Shown: piece by piece, positions 1 to 6,202 of the stretch | Layout: each line of letters starts with the position of its first letter | Position numbering within the stretch: the first letter of the stretch is position 1 | Notes under the pieces: model-generated | Seen by the model: only the letters and a program-made list of their open reading frames with translations | The model's database searches: none | Told to the model about the DNA's origin: nothing | Source: CAYONP01 sp964405335 | GTDB lineage: Bacteria; Armatimonadota; UBA10988 | Reading direction: 5' to 3' | Length of the DNA stretch: 8,698 nucleotides | Assembly (NCBI GenBank): GCA_964405335.1 | Contig: CAYONP010000146.1 | Span: forward strand, 1-8,698 | Position numbers and translations under genes: made by a program

Positions 1-748
<748 letters not shown>

Positions 749-752
<4 letters not shown>

Positions 753-796
753 CGGTCCGAGATCTCGTGGCGCGCGGAGACGCACCACCCGATCAT
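749..796 (-). other. Possible 15-codon leader ORF overlapping the kinase start
   Basis: A short ATG-started frame (begins MIGWC, ends EISDR) ends with a TGA that overlaps the kinase ATG as ATGA. The start lies in a small palindrome (CCGATGATCGG). The junction would permit translational coupling, but the frame is too short to judge by composition and no clear ribosome binding site precedes it. It may be chance. Confidence 0.15.
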
Positions 797-838
797 CGGC
801 CCAGAAAGCGGGTTGTTAAGGGCTGTCGTCCGGCCGGC

Positions 839-1045
839 TCAGCTCAACGAACTGCCGGCGGCAACCAACGCACCGCAGGCGAGCACCAGGCACCAGGTGG
901 GCGGCTCGCCGGCACCGGAGAGATGACCCGACGCCTGGGCCAGGCCGGGGCCGAGCGCCACCGCCACCAGGGCCACGGCGGTCAGCGCGCCGAGCGGAGT
1001 GGTCAGCCAACGAAGCAAGCGCTGCATGGTCTCATCCAGGGGCAT
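839..1045 (-). CDS. Small membrane protein, 68 residues, unknown family
   Basis: I do not recognise this protein. It reads MPLDETMQRLLRWLTTPLG, then a hydrophobic stretch at about 18-36 (ALTAVALVAVALGPGLAQA), a short polar turn (SGHLSGAGEPP), and a second hydrophobic segment at 51-66 ending in SSLS. The first segment could be a membrane anchor or a signal peptide with a cleavage site near AQA. If both segments insert, it is a two-span hairpin protein. It sits between the EAL-HDOD gene (stop 20 bases upstream of this start) and the kinase (86 bases downstream), all on one strand, so it may be an accessory membrane partner of either. That role is inference. The ATG at 1045 lies in the stem of a hairpin. 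A second in-frame ATG six codons on (MQRLLRW) is an alternative start. The hydrophobic pattern and position favour a real gene, but no homology supports it here. Confidence 0.55.
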   Translation of the reverse strand: MPLDETMQRLLRWLTTPLGALTAVALVAVALGPGLAQASGHLSGAGEPPTWCLVLACGALVAAGSSLS

Positions 1046-1066
1046 AGCCCCATCCAGGTTATGCCC
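1040..1066 (-). promoter_or_regulatory. Hairpin at the end of the EAL-HDOD gene, covering the next start codon
   Basis: On the minus strand GGGCATA (1066-1060) pairs perfectly with TATGCCC (1046-1040) around a 13-base loop. The stem begins at the last base of the EAL-HDOD stop codon and contains the ATG of the 68-residue membrane protein. No run of T follows, so a classical terminator is unlikely. Occlusion of the downstream start, or a 3'-end processing structure, is more plausible. CCTGGATG occurs twice, once in the loop and once just after the stem. Confidence 0.35.
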
Positions 1067-2283
1067 TAGATCAGAGTGAACAACTGATCCGAAGTTTTGA
1101 TCGCCGTGGCGTAGACCTCGCCGATCGCCTCTTCGCTGAGGCCGATCGCGCGGATGCCGGCGTGCAGGCGGTCCCAGTCGCCCTGCTCGTAGTAGACGGC
1201 GGCCTCGAGCAGATCGGCCAGCGGCCCGTCGCGCTCGACCAATGCACGACGCGCATCGTCGGTGATCGGGATGTTCTCGAGCACCTCGGCCAGCGGCCGG
1301 CCGACGATCGCGTCGAAGAGCGAGAAGAGGCCGACCAGGAACGCTTCGTCGCCACGGCCGCTGAGCCCCATGCTGTGGGCCAGGCCCTCGCACAGGTGGG
1401 CCCGGACGACCGTCTGGACCAGCAACTCACGCGGTCGATCGTCGCCGAGGCCGGTGAGGCAGAGCAGCGTGACCCACTTGCGGAACTCGCGCTGGCCGAC
1501 GGCGACCAGCGCGTGGCGGATCGAATCGATCCGCCGCCGCCAACCGAAATAGGGGCTGTTGATCAGCTTGAGCAACCGGTAGGGCAGCGAGGCGTCGGCC
1601 TTGACAATGCCTTCGAGCTCGTCGAAGTCCAGGTCGGGCGCCTGCGCCTGTTGCAGCAGGCGCAGGTAGTTCATCTTATGCGCCGGCACATCGGTGCCGC
1701 TGACCAGTTGCGGCTTGCTGAAGAAGTAACCCTGGAACAGGTCGTAGCCCCACTCCTTGGCCCGCTCAAAGACCTCCGCGGTCTCGACCTTTTCGGCCAC
1801 AAAGCGGTTGCCGTTGCCGGACAGCTTGCTCGGCAGCGAGGCCTGCAGCCGCTCGGGAGCGAGAAAGAAGTCGACCTTGAAGACATCGGCCAGGTCGAGC
1901 AGCGGCCGCCGCGCCGGCGGCAGCTCGGACAGGTCGTCCATGGCCAGCGAGTAGCCCTCGTCGCGCAGCTTGGCGCAGGCGGCAACGATCTCGTCGTCGG
2001 CCTCGATGTTCTCGAGCACCTCGATGACCACCTGCTCGGGCGGCAGGAGCGAGGCGAAGCCGCCGAGGATCATGTCGCGGGTGAAGTTGATGAACGCCGG
2101 CCGGCCGCGGGTCACCTCGCTGACGCCCATGCTCAGAAAGGTGTTGACCATCACGCGGGCGGTCATCGCCTCGCCGCTGACCTCGCCGTTCATCCGGCCC
2201 GTTGCATCACGGTAGAGCAGCTCGTAAGCCGAGATCTCCTGGTCGGTCCCGAGAATCGGCTGCCGCGCCACACAGATATCCAT
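1066..2283 (-). CDS. EAL and HDOD domain signalling protein (YuxH type)
   Basis: A 405-residue cytoplasmic protein with an N-terminal EAL-type domain (about 1-205) and a C-terminal HDOD domain (about 215-405), the architecture of the YuxH family. The EAL signature is E21-L-L-Y-R25. Other positions matching the c-di-GMP phosphodiesterase active site are N66, E88, D116-D117, K136, D138, E164 and E167 in AEKVET, and Q184-G185 in LFQGYFFSKP. The loop that normally reads DDFG is DDLSE, so catalytic activity is uncertain and the protein could instead bind or sense. The HDOD half shows LPYRLLKLINSPYFGW followed by a SIRHALVAVG helix, as expected. The start at 2283 is chosen because AGGGG lies six bases upstream and the ATG overlaps the HAD-gene stop (TGATG); a longer frame upstream would run back into that gene. 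It is probably translationally coupled to the HAD gene. Confidence 0.95.
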   Translation of the reverse strand: MDICVARQPILGTDQEISAYELLYRDATGRMNGEVSGEAMTARVMVNTFLSMGVSEVTRGRPAFINFTRDMILGGFASLLPPEQVVIEVLENIEADDEIVAACAKLRDEGYSLAMDDLSELPPARRPLLDLADVFKVDFFLAPERLQASLPSKLSGNGNRFVAEKVETAEVFERAKEWGYDLFQGYFFSKPQLVSGTDVPAHKMNYLRLLQQAQAPDLDFDELEGIVKADASLPYRLLKLINSPYFGWRRRIDSIRHALVAVGQREFRKWVTLLCLTGLGDDRPRELLVQTVVRAHLCEGLAHSMGLSGRGDEAFLVGLFSLFDAIVGRPLAEVLENIPITDDARRALVERDGPLADLLEAAVYYEQGDWDRLHAGIRAIGLSEEAIGEVYATAIKTSDQLFTLI

Positions 2284-2960
2284 CACACACCCCTGGCCGA
2301 CCCGAGACCGAGCCGCTCGCGCAGCTCGTCGATCGACCCCACTACGGATTCCGCTGCCGGCCACTCGCTCGGCCGGCCGTAGCCATACGCACAGGCGATG
2401 AACGGTACCGCCGCGGCCGCCGCCGCGTCGTGGTCACTCGCCCGGTCGCCGATCATCACCGCCGGACGGGCCACAATCCGGTGGATGATCCTGACCACCA
2501 TATCGGCCTTCGAGCCGATAGCTTCAGACTGCGCGTGCAGCAGAATCGAGAACCAGCGGTCGAGCCCCGCCGCGCGCCGGTGCGCCTCCTGATAGCGAGC
2601 GCTCGAGTTGCTCGCCAGCGCCAGCGTCCGGCCGTCGGCGCACAGGTCGTCGAGCAGCCGCGCCGCGCCGGGATAGAGCACCGCCTCGCCCAGCGCCGCA
2701 ATCCGCCGCTCCATCGTGTCGAGCACCAGCCGATGCATCTCGCGCCAGCGCGGCCGCAGTTCGTCCGGCAGCAGCGGCGGATAGGTCTCGGTCGAGGGAT
2801 AGCCCAGGGTGCCCAGCAAGGTCGCCTCGTCGGGTTCGGCGATGGCCCGCCCAACGAGTCGGCCGAGCTCGCGCAGTCCCTCGCGGATGGCGTCGGGGGT
2901 GAAGAGCGCGGCGTCGCACAGCACGCCGTCGTAGTCGAAGATGATCAGTTGGGGTGGCAT
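2283..2960 (-). CDS. HAD-family hydrolase (predicted phosphatase)
   Basis: A 225-residue soluble HAD-superfamily protein of the Gph/beta-phosphoglucomutase-like class. All four motifs are visible: motif I IIFDYDGVLCD with nucleophile D9 and acid/base D11; motif II LALASNSS with S117; the conserved lysine K151 in GSKADM; motif IV MIGDRASDHDAA with D172 and D176 for Mg2+. A helical cap (about residues 17-90) sits between motif I and the core, as in subfamily I enzymes. The substrate cannot be told; phosphoglycolate or a sugar phosphate are usual for such proteins. The ATG at 2960 puts motif I at the usual distance from the N-terminus. Upstream frame extension runs into the divergent restriction gene and is rejected. 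A TACAAT box lies six bases before the ATG, so the message may be leaderless. The stop overlaps the EAL-HDOD start. Confidence 0.92.
   Translation of the reverse strand: MPPQLIIFDYDGVLCDAALFTPDAIREGLRELGRLVGRAIAEPDEATLLGTLGYPSTETYPPLLPDELRPRWREMHRLVLDTMERRIAALGEAVLYPGAARLLDDLCADGRTLALASNSSARYQEAHRRAAGLDRWFSILLHAQSEAIGSKADMVVRIIHRIVARPAVMIGDRASDHDAAAAAAVPFIACAYGYGRPSEWPAAESVVGSIDELRERLGLGSARGV
2290..2294 (-). promoter_or_regulatory. Ribosome binding site of the EAL-HDOD gene
   Basis: AGGGG on the minus strand, six bases (TGTGTG) before the ATG at 2283 and inside the last codons of the HAD gene. It fixes the start and supports coupled translation. Confidence 0.65.
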
Positions 2961-2966
2961 GGGGGG

Positions 2967-2972
2967 ATTGTA
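2967..2972 (-). promoter_or_regulatory. Candidate -10 box (TACAAT) for the HAD gene
   Basis: TACAAT on the minus strand matches TATAAT at five of six positions and ends six bases (CCCCCC) before the ATG at 2960. Transcription would then begin at or next to the start codon. No ribosome binding site can be seen in that gap. No clear -35 box was found. Confidence 0.45.
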
Positions 2973-3033
2973 GGCGAAGATGGCCAGGAGCTTCGACCCG
3001 GGTTGCCGGCTTGCTCGTGGGCATGGTGTCAGG

Positions 3034-3039
3034 TAGAGT
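3034..3039 (+). promoter_or_regulatory. Candidate -10 box (TAGAGT) for the restriction-modification genes
   Basis: TAGAGT matches TATAAT at four of six positions and ends five bases before the ATG at 3045. TTGCTC at 3011-3016 stands 17 bases upstream as a weak -35 candidate. The message would be leaderless or nearly so. An alternative reading is that the overlapping AGGTAG is a distant ribosome binding site. An 8-base palindrome ACCCGGGT (2996-3003) lies between this box and the divergent one. Confidence 0.35.
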
Positions 3040-3044
3040 CGGGC

Positions 3045-3572
3045 ATGGCGCACCCGCTGGAGGTTCAATACGACCTGACCGCGACCGAACTGCTCGACGC
3101 CATCGATCGGCGGTTCCGGCTGAAGGTCGCCCTGGAGGGAGCGGTCGCCGAGGTCCACTTCGAGCGCAAGCTGAAGGTGGCCACGCAGGAGGGCTGGCTG
3201 GCCGCCTATGAAGCGCATGACCTCGACAATCTGCACGACTACACGGTGACGACCAACGCCGGCACAATCCTCCGCGTGGAGGTCAAGACCGTCCGCAACG
3301 AGACCAAGGCGAAGGTCGAGCTCCGCAAGACCCGCGCCTCGAGAGCCGATCCATCGAACCGCTTCTACGATCGCGAGCAGTTCGACCTGGTTGCCGTCTG
3401 CATGGGTCGCCGGACCGGCGTCTGGTCGGAGTTCCGCTATGTGCTGGTCAGCGCGATGGCGGCGCATCACCAGTTCCCTGGCAAGATCGAGGTCATGCAC
3501 CCCGTTTTGGAGCCGTCGCCCGGGGGGCCGTGGTTCGGCCGACTCCAGGATGTGATCGATGCTCTCGCCTGA
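3045..3572 (+). CDS. Predicted type II restriction endonuclease (PD-(D/E)xK)
   Basis: A 175-residue soluble protein, predicted as the cleaving half of a type II restriction-modification system. No specific named family was recognised. The core fits the PD-(D/E)xK nuclease fold: E40 in an N-terminal helix (VHFERKL), D65 in NLHDYTV, then a beta strand ending in E79-V-K81 (ILRVEVKTVRNE). After it comes K95-T-R with D102, R106, Y108 and FDLVAVC at 113-119, a pattern common after the catalytic strand in such enzymes. Length is near that of small type IIP enzymes, which act as dimers on palindromes. The assignment rests on this motif plus the methyltransferase that begins 14 bases before this stop. 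The start at 3045 is the first ATG giving a compact protein; the frame is open far upstream but there overlaps the HAD gene. No controller gene precedes it, so damping of expression would need another mechanism. The recognition site is unknown. Confidence 0.8.
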   Translation: MAHPLEVQYDLTATELLDAIDRRFRLKVALEGAVAEVHFERKLKVATQEGWLAAYEAHDLDNLHDYTVTTNAGTILRVEVKTVRNETKAKVELRKTRASRADPSNRFYDREQFDLVAVCMGRRTGVWSEFRYVLVSAMAAHHQFPGKIEVMHPVLEPSPGGPWFGRLQDVIDALA

Positions 3573-4482
3573 GACCGAGGTCTACCACACCAAGCTCGGC
3601 GCCCTGCATTGCGTCGATGCTCTGGACGCGATGCGCGACTTGCCAGCCGGCAGTGTGCGGTTGGTCGTCACCAGCCCGCCCTATGCGCTGCACTTCAAGA
3701 AAGAGTACGGCAACGCCGACCAGCGTGACTATGTCGAGTGGCTGCTGCCCTTCGCTGAACAGGTGAAGCGCATCCTCCGGCCCGACGGCTCGTTCGTGCT
3801 CAATGTCGGCGGGGCGTGGCAGCCCGGCGCGCCGGTGCGGAGCCTGTACCACTATCGCCTGTTGCTGGCTCTGTGCGATCGAGTGGGTTTCCATCTCGCC
3901 CAGGAGTTCTTCTGGTACAACCCGGCCAAGCTGCCGGCGCCCGCCGAATGGGTGAACGTGCGGCGGATACGAGTCAAGGACAGCGTCGAGTACATCTACT
4001 GGCTGGTCACCGACCCGTTCGCCAACGCCGACAACCGCCGCGTGCTACAGCCGTACAGCCCTGACATGAAGCGACTGATCCGGCGCGGCGTCAAGCAGAC
4101 GGTCCGGCCCAGCGGCCACTTGATCAAGGAGGGCTTCGCCGCCGACCACGGCGGTGCGATTCCCGGCAATCTGATCGAGTGCGGCAACAACGAGTCGAAC
4201 AGCGCCTACATCAGGCGCTCCAAAGAGACCGGCCGTAAGATCCATCCCGCACGGTTCCCGGCCGAGCTCCCGCGCTTCTTCATCGAGTTCCTGTCGCAGC
4301 CGGGCGAGCTCATTGTCGACCCATTTGCCGGGAGCAACACGACCGGTTGGGTCGCCGAGACCCTCGGCCGGCGGTGGCTCGGTTTCGAGCTGTCGCGCGA
4401 GTATGCCGAGGATAGCCGGCTACGGTTCGAGGCGCTGGATGAACCCAGTGCCGAAGCGCAGTTGCGCTTGCCCTTGGAGTGA
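3559..4482 (+). CDS. Site-specific DNA methyltransferase, beta class (probably N4-cytosine)
   Basis: A 307-residue amino-methyltransferase that would protect host DNA from the preceding nuclease, using S-adenosylmethionine. Catalytic motif IV, T38-S-P-P-Y42, comes first; the AdoMet-binding motif I, DPFAGSNTTG (254-263), lies near the C-terminus, which is the beta-class order. SPPY, rather than DPPY or NPPY, favours N4-cytosine as the product, as in the PvuII, BamHI and MvaI methylases. HPARFPAELP (229-238) is also characteristic of this group. The target-recognition region is likely within about 90-225. AGGA lies eight bases before the ATG at 3559, inside the endonuclease gene, and the two genes overlap by 14 bases. 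Translating the methylase from the same message as the nuclease is unusual for safety on entering a new cell; a second promoter inside the nuclease gene is possible but not seen. N6-adenine activity cannot be excluded. Confidence 0.96.
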   Translation: MLSPETEVYHTKLGALHCVDALDAMRDLPAGSVRLVVTSPPYALHFKKEYGNADQRDYVEWLLPFAEQVKRILRPDGSFVLNVGGAWQPGAPVRSLYHYRLLLALCDRVGFHLAQEFFWYNPAKLPAPAEWVNVRRIRVKDSVEYIYWLVTDPFANADNRRVLQPYSPDMKRLIRRGVKQTVRPSGHLIKEGFAADHGGAIPGNLIECGNNESNSAYIRRSKETGRKIHPARFPAELPRFFIEFLSQPGELIVDPFAGSNTTGWVAETLGRRWLGFELSREYAEDSRLRFEALDEPSAEAQLRLPLE

Positions 4483-4499
4483 CCGCAATGTCGGCCGGT

Positions 4500-4524
4500 G
4501 GGGGTGGCTCACTGCACCGCCCCC
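4500..4524. terminator. Weak hairpin between convergent genes
   Basis: GGGGGTGG (4500-4507) pairs with CCGCCCCC (4517-4524) through one G-T pair around a nine-base loop that holds the stop codon of the minus-strand membrane-protein gene. It stands 17 bases after the methyltransferase stop. There is no T-run on either side, so it may slow or end transcription from both sides only weakly. Confidence 0.3.
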
Positions 4525-5669
4525 TGGTGCGGCCCGGTCAGATAGGCGACGAAGCTCTCGCCGCGGGCGACTTCGGCAACTTGGCGGTTGGCCAGGTCGA
4601 GCACGAAGATGGGCCGGTACGTTGCCATCGGCCGGATGCCACCACGCGCGAGCTGGAAGACGATCAGCCCGTCCGGCATGACCGTTGCGTCGACGGCGCC
4701 GATCACCGCCACCGGATCCTCATGCCGCCAGTGCACTTCCTCTCTGCCGAGCCGCGCCCACAGGCCGCCCCGCCAGTGCCCGGACACCCTGACTTGCGTC
4801 GCTGGCCGGTCGAGGCGGATGGACCACTCCCAATCTACCGGCCTGGGATAGGTGGTCAGGTCACGGCCGTCAGGGTCACTCGGCAGTTCCGGAGCCAACG
4901 CCTCGGCCACGAGCAGGTCCCAGTCCTTGGAGGCGAGGAACAGGCGGCGCTCGTGGGCCATCGATCGATACGCGCGCAGGTCGTAGGTTGGCGGGTCGGC
5001 AGAGGTGTTGAGCCGCAGGTAGAGCCGGGCCCCACGGCCGTTCATGACGGTGCTGGCAAGCACCTTGCGGTCGCTGCCGTCGAGCCGCAGCGTGGACACG
5101 ACGCCCTGGTCGTCGATCACCGCAATCCTCGCACGCTCGTCACACTCGATCACCTCCGACGGCACAATCTCAACGTCGGTGAAGAGGGTGTGCTCACTGG
5201 CTGAATTGTAGAAGGCGACCAGCAGCGCATAGGTAGCCGTGTTGGCCAGCAGGCAGACGCGGAGCGACTCAGTACGACTCGGCCGGCGCAGCGAGCTGTG
5301 CACAAACGGCCACTCGATGGCGACCGAGACGACGAAGCAGGCGGTCCACAGGGCGTAGAGCGCGAGCCTCCATCTCAACTGCGGCGGCTCGCCGAGCAGG
5401 GCGAGCGTCAACGGCGAGAGCAGCCACGGCAGCAGGATCAACCCCGCAGCGGCGGAGGCCAGATTGGCCCCGAGCAGCCAGACATAGACCCAGCTTCGCT
5501 CCCGCCGGCGCCACAGCCAGAGAATGACCCAGCACTCCACCGCGGCAATGACGAGGTTGAGCATGGTCAGGTGGGCGAACTTGGCCACCATCATGACCGA
5601 CCCCACATTCGCCCCAGCCGGCGCCGCCGCCACCAGCCCGAGCACCAGCGCCCACCCGGTCCGCCTCAT
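4509..5669 (-). CDS. Exported membrane protein, four predicted spans plus large outside domain, unknown family
   Basis: I do not recognise this 386-residue protein. It opens with a signal peptide (MRRTGWALVLGLVAAAPAGA, cut before N21). Hydrophobic spans follow at about 34-53, 61-81, 101-120 and 136-155. Positive loops after spans 1 (RRRER) and 3 (LRRPSR) place them inside the cell, so residues about 160-386 should be outside. That part is soluble, with repeated short strands (ARIAVIDDQG, STLRLDGSDRK, IFVLDLANRQ) suggesting a beta-rich fold, possibly propeller-like; this is a guess from composition. The start at 5669 is chosen because GGAG lies six bases upstream and it gives a clean signal peptide. 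In-frame starts at 5681, 5699 (GGGGAGG three bases before) and a TTG at 5711 are possible but would put up to 14 charged residues first. The gene is divergent from the DUF4177-like gene, with 66 bases between. Confidence 0.85.
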   Translation of the reverse strand: MRRTGWALVLGLVAAAPAGANVGSVMMVAKFAHLTMLNLVIAAVECWVILWLWRRRERSWVYVWLLGANLASAAAGLILLPWLLSPLTLALLGEPPQLRWRLALYALWTACFVVSVAIEWPFVHSSLRRPSRTESLRVCLLANTATYALLVAFYNSASEHTLFTDVEIVPSEVIECDERARIAVIDDQGVVSTLRLDGSDRKVLASTVMNGRGARLYLRLNTSADPPTYDLRAYRSMAHERRLFLASKDWDLLVAEALAPELPSDPDGRDLTTYPRPVDWEWSIRLDRPATQVRVSGHWRGGLWARLGREEVHWRHEDPVAVIGAVDATVMPDGLIVFQLARGGIRPMATYRPIFVLDLANRQVAEVARGESFVAYLTGPHQGAVQ

Positions 5670-5675
5670 CGCCCG

Positions 5676-5679
5676 CTCC
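5676..5679 (-). promoter_or_regulatory. Ribosome binding site choosing the membrane-protein start
   Basis: GGAG on the minus strand, six bases before the ATG at 5669. It favours this start over three upstream in-frame starts, although GGGGAGG before the ATG at 5699 is a competitor. Confidence 0.5.
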
Positions 5680-5713
5680 ATCACCCCACGATGCCACATC
5701 GCCCTCCCCAACG

Positions 5714-5727
5714 TCTAATCGACGGAG
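5714..5727 (+). promoter_or_regulatory. Candidate -10 box and ribosome binding site of the DUF4177-like gene
   Basis: TCTAAT at 5714-5719 matches TATAAT at five of six positions. GGAG at 5724-5727 lies eight bases before the ATG at 5736 and supports that start. No convincing -35 box was seen, and the two elements are close together, so the message would have a short leader. Confidence 0.4.
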
Positions 5728-5735
5728 ACCGACGC

Positions 5736-6005
5736 ATGATCTGCGACCGACGCCTGCTGCTCCTCGCCCTCGGACTCGGACTGGGCTGGCTTGCCACCGC
5801 GCGTCAGCCCGCGCTGGCCGCGGCGCGGGCCGAGTACCGGGTGGTCTACCTCTCGCGCGAGATGGTCCTGGCCGACCGGCTGCTGCAGGAGGAGATCAAC
5901 CAGCAGGCCGAAGACGGGTGGCAGTATGTCGATATCATCTATGGCTGGCGGACCGACCTCGACCCGCCGCGCAGTGACCCGAGGTACCTGCTGTTGAAGC
6001 GATGA
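5736..6005 (+). CDS. Exported small protein with DUF4177-like domain
   Basis: An 89-residue protein. Residues 1-30 form an export signal: an arginine pair (R5-R6), a leucine-rich core (LLLLALGLGLGWL) and ALAA as the likely cleavage site. The arginine pair is only loosely Tat-like. The mature part resembles DUF4177: EYRVVYL at 33-39, an amphipathic helix LLQEEINQQAEDGW with the characteristic Gly61-Trp62, then a strand YVDII and a final YLLLKR, just as the family ends. DUF4177 proteins are small alpha-beta domains of unknown function, usually cytoplasmic, so the signal peptide is somewhat unusual. The 18-residue mature loop between YVDII and YLLLKR is rich in proline and aspartate. The stop overlaps the next ATG (ATGA), so the two genes are probably one unit. 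Confidence 0.8.
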   Translation: MICDRRLLLLALGLGLGWLATARQPALAAARAEYRVVYLSREMVLADRLLQEEINQQAEDGWQYVDIIYGWRTDLDPPRSDPRYLLLKR

Positions 6006-6202
6006 ACCAGCCCCGAGCCGCGCTCACGCCCTGCACCGAACTGTGCGAACTCGACCCGCGCACGGGTCTATGCCGCGGCTGCCTCCGCACGCTCGACGAG
6101 ATCTGCCGCTGGCCGCAGATGACCGAAGCCGAGCGTCGCGAGGTCATGGCCCAGCTCGCGCTGCGTCAGTCCAACGGAACGGTCACCGGCTCGGCGCCCT
6201 GA
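6002..6202 (+). CDS. DUF1289 family Cys-rich protein
   Basis: A 66-residue cytoplasmic protein of the DUF1289 family, widespread in proteobacteria and of unknown function. The signature is intact: P10-C11 and C15, then LDPRTGLCRGC with C24 and C27, followed by LRTLDEICRWPQMTEAERREVM. Four cysteines spaced C-x3-C-x8-C-x2-C suggest a bound metal ion or iron-sulphur centre, which is inference. The ATG overlaps the stop of the exported DUF4177-like gene (ATGA), so expression likely depends on translation of that gene; no good ribosome binding site of its own is seen. Its last 37 bases overlap the 3' end of the convergent lyase gene, so the final dozen codons are read on both strands. Confidence 0.9.
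   Translation: MNQPRAALTPCTELCELDPRTGLCRGCLRTLDEICRWPQMTEAERREVMAQLALRQSNGTVTGSAP

Noticed and set aside
2284..2364. A 27-codon upstream extension of the EAL-HDOD gene
   Set aside because: It would overlap the HAD gene deeply; the ATG at 2283 has AGGGG at good spacing and starts the conserved VARQPI region.
1162..2382. A 406-codon open frame on the plus strand opposite the EAL-HDOD gene
   Set aside because: It mirrors the codon periodicity of a clearly real gene in G+C-rich DNA and has no recognisable motif.
2202..3044. N-terminal extension of the restriction endonuclease frame
   Set aside because: The frame is open for about 281 codons upstream but lies opposite the HAD gene and has a low-complexity Arg/Pro/His composition.
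3001..3044. A controller-protein (C-box) operator for the restriction-modification genes
   Set aside because: Only an 8-base palindrome ACCCGGGT was found; there is no pair of spaced inverted repeats and no C gene in the window.
5298..5735. N-terminal extension of the DUF4177-like frame
   Set aside because: It runs opposite the membrane-protein gene, is rich in Arg, Pro and His, and would bury a good signal peptide.
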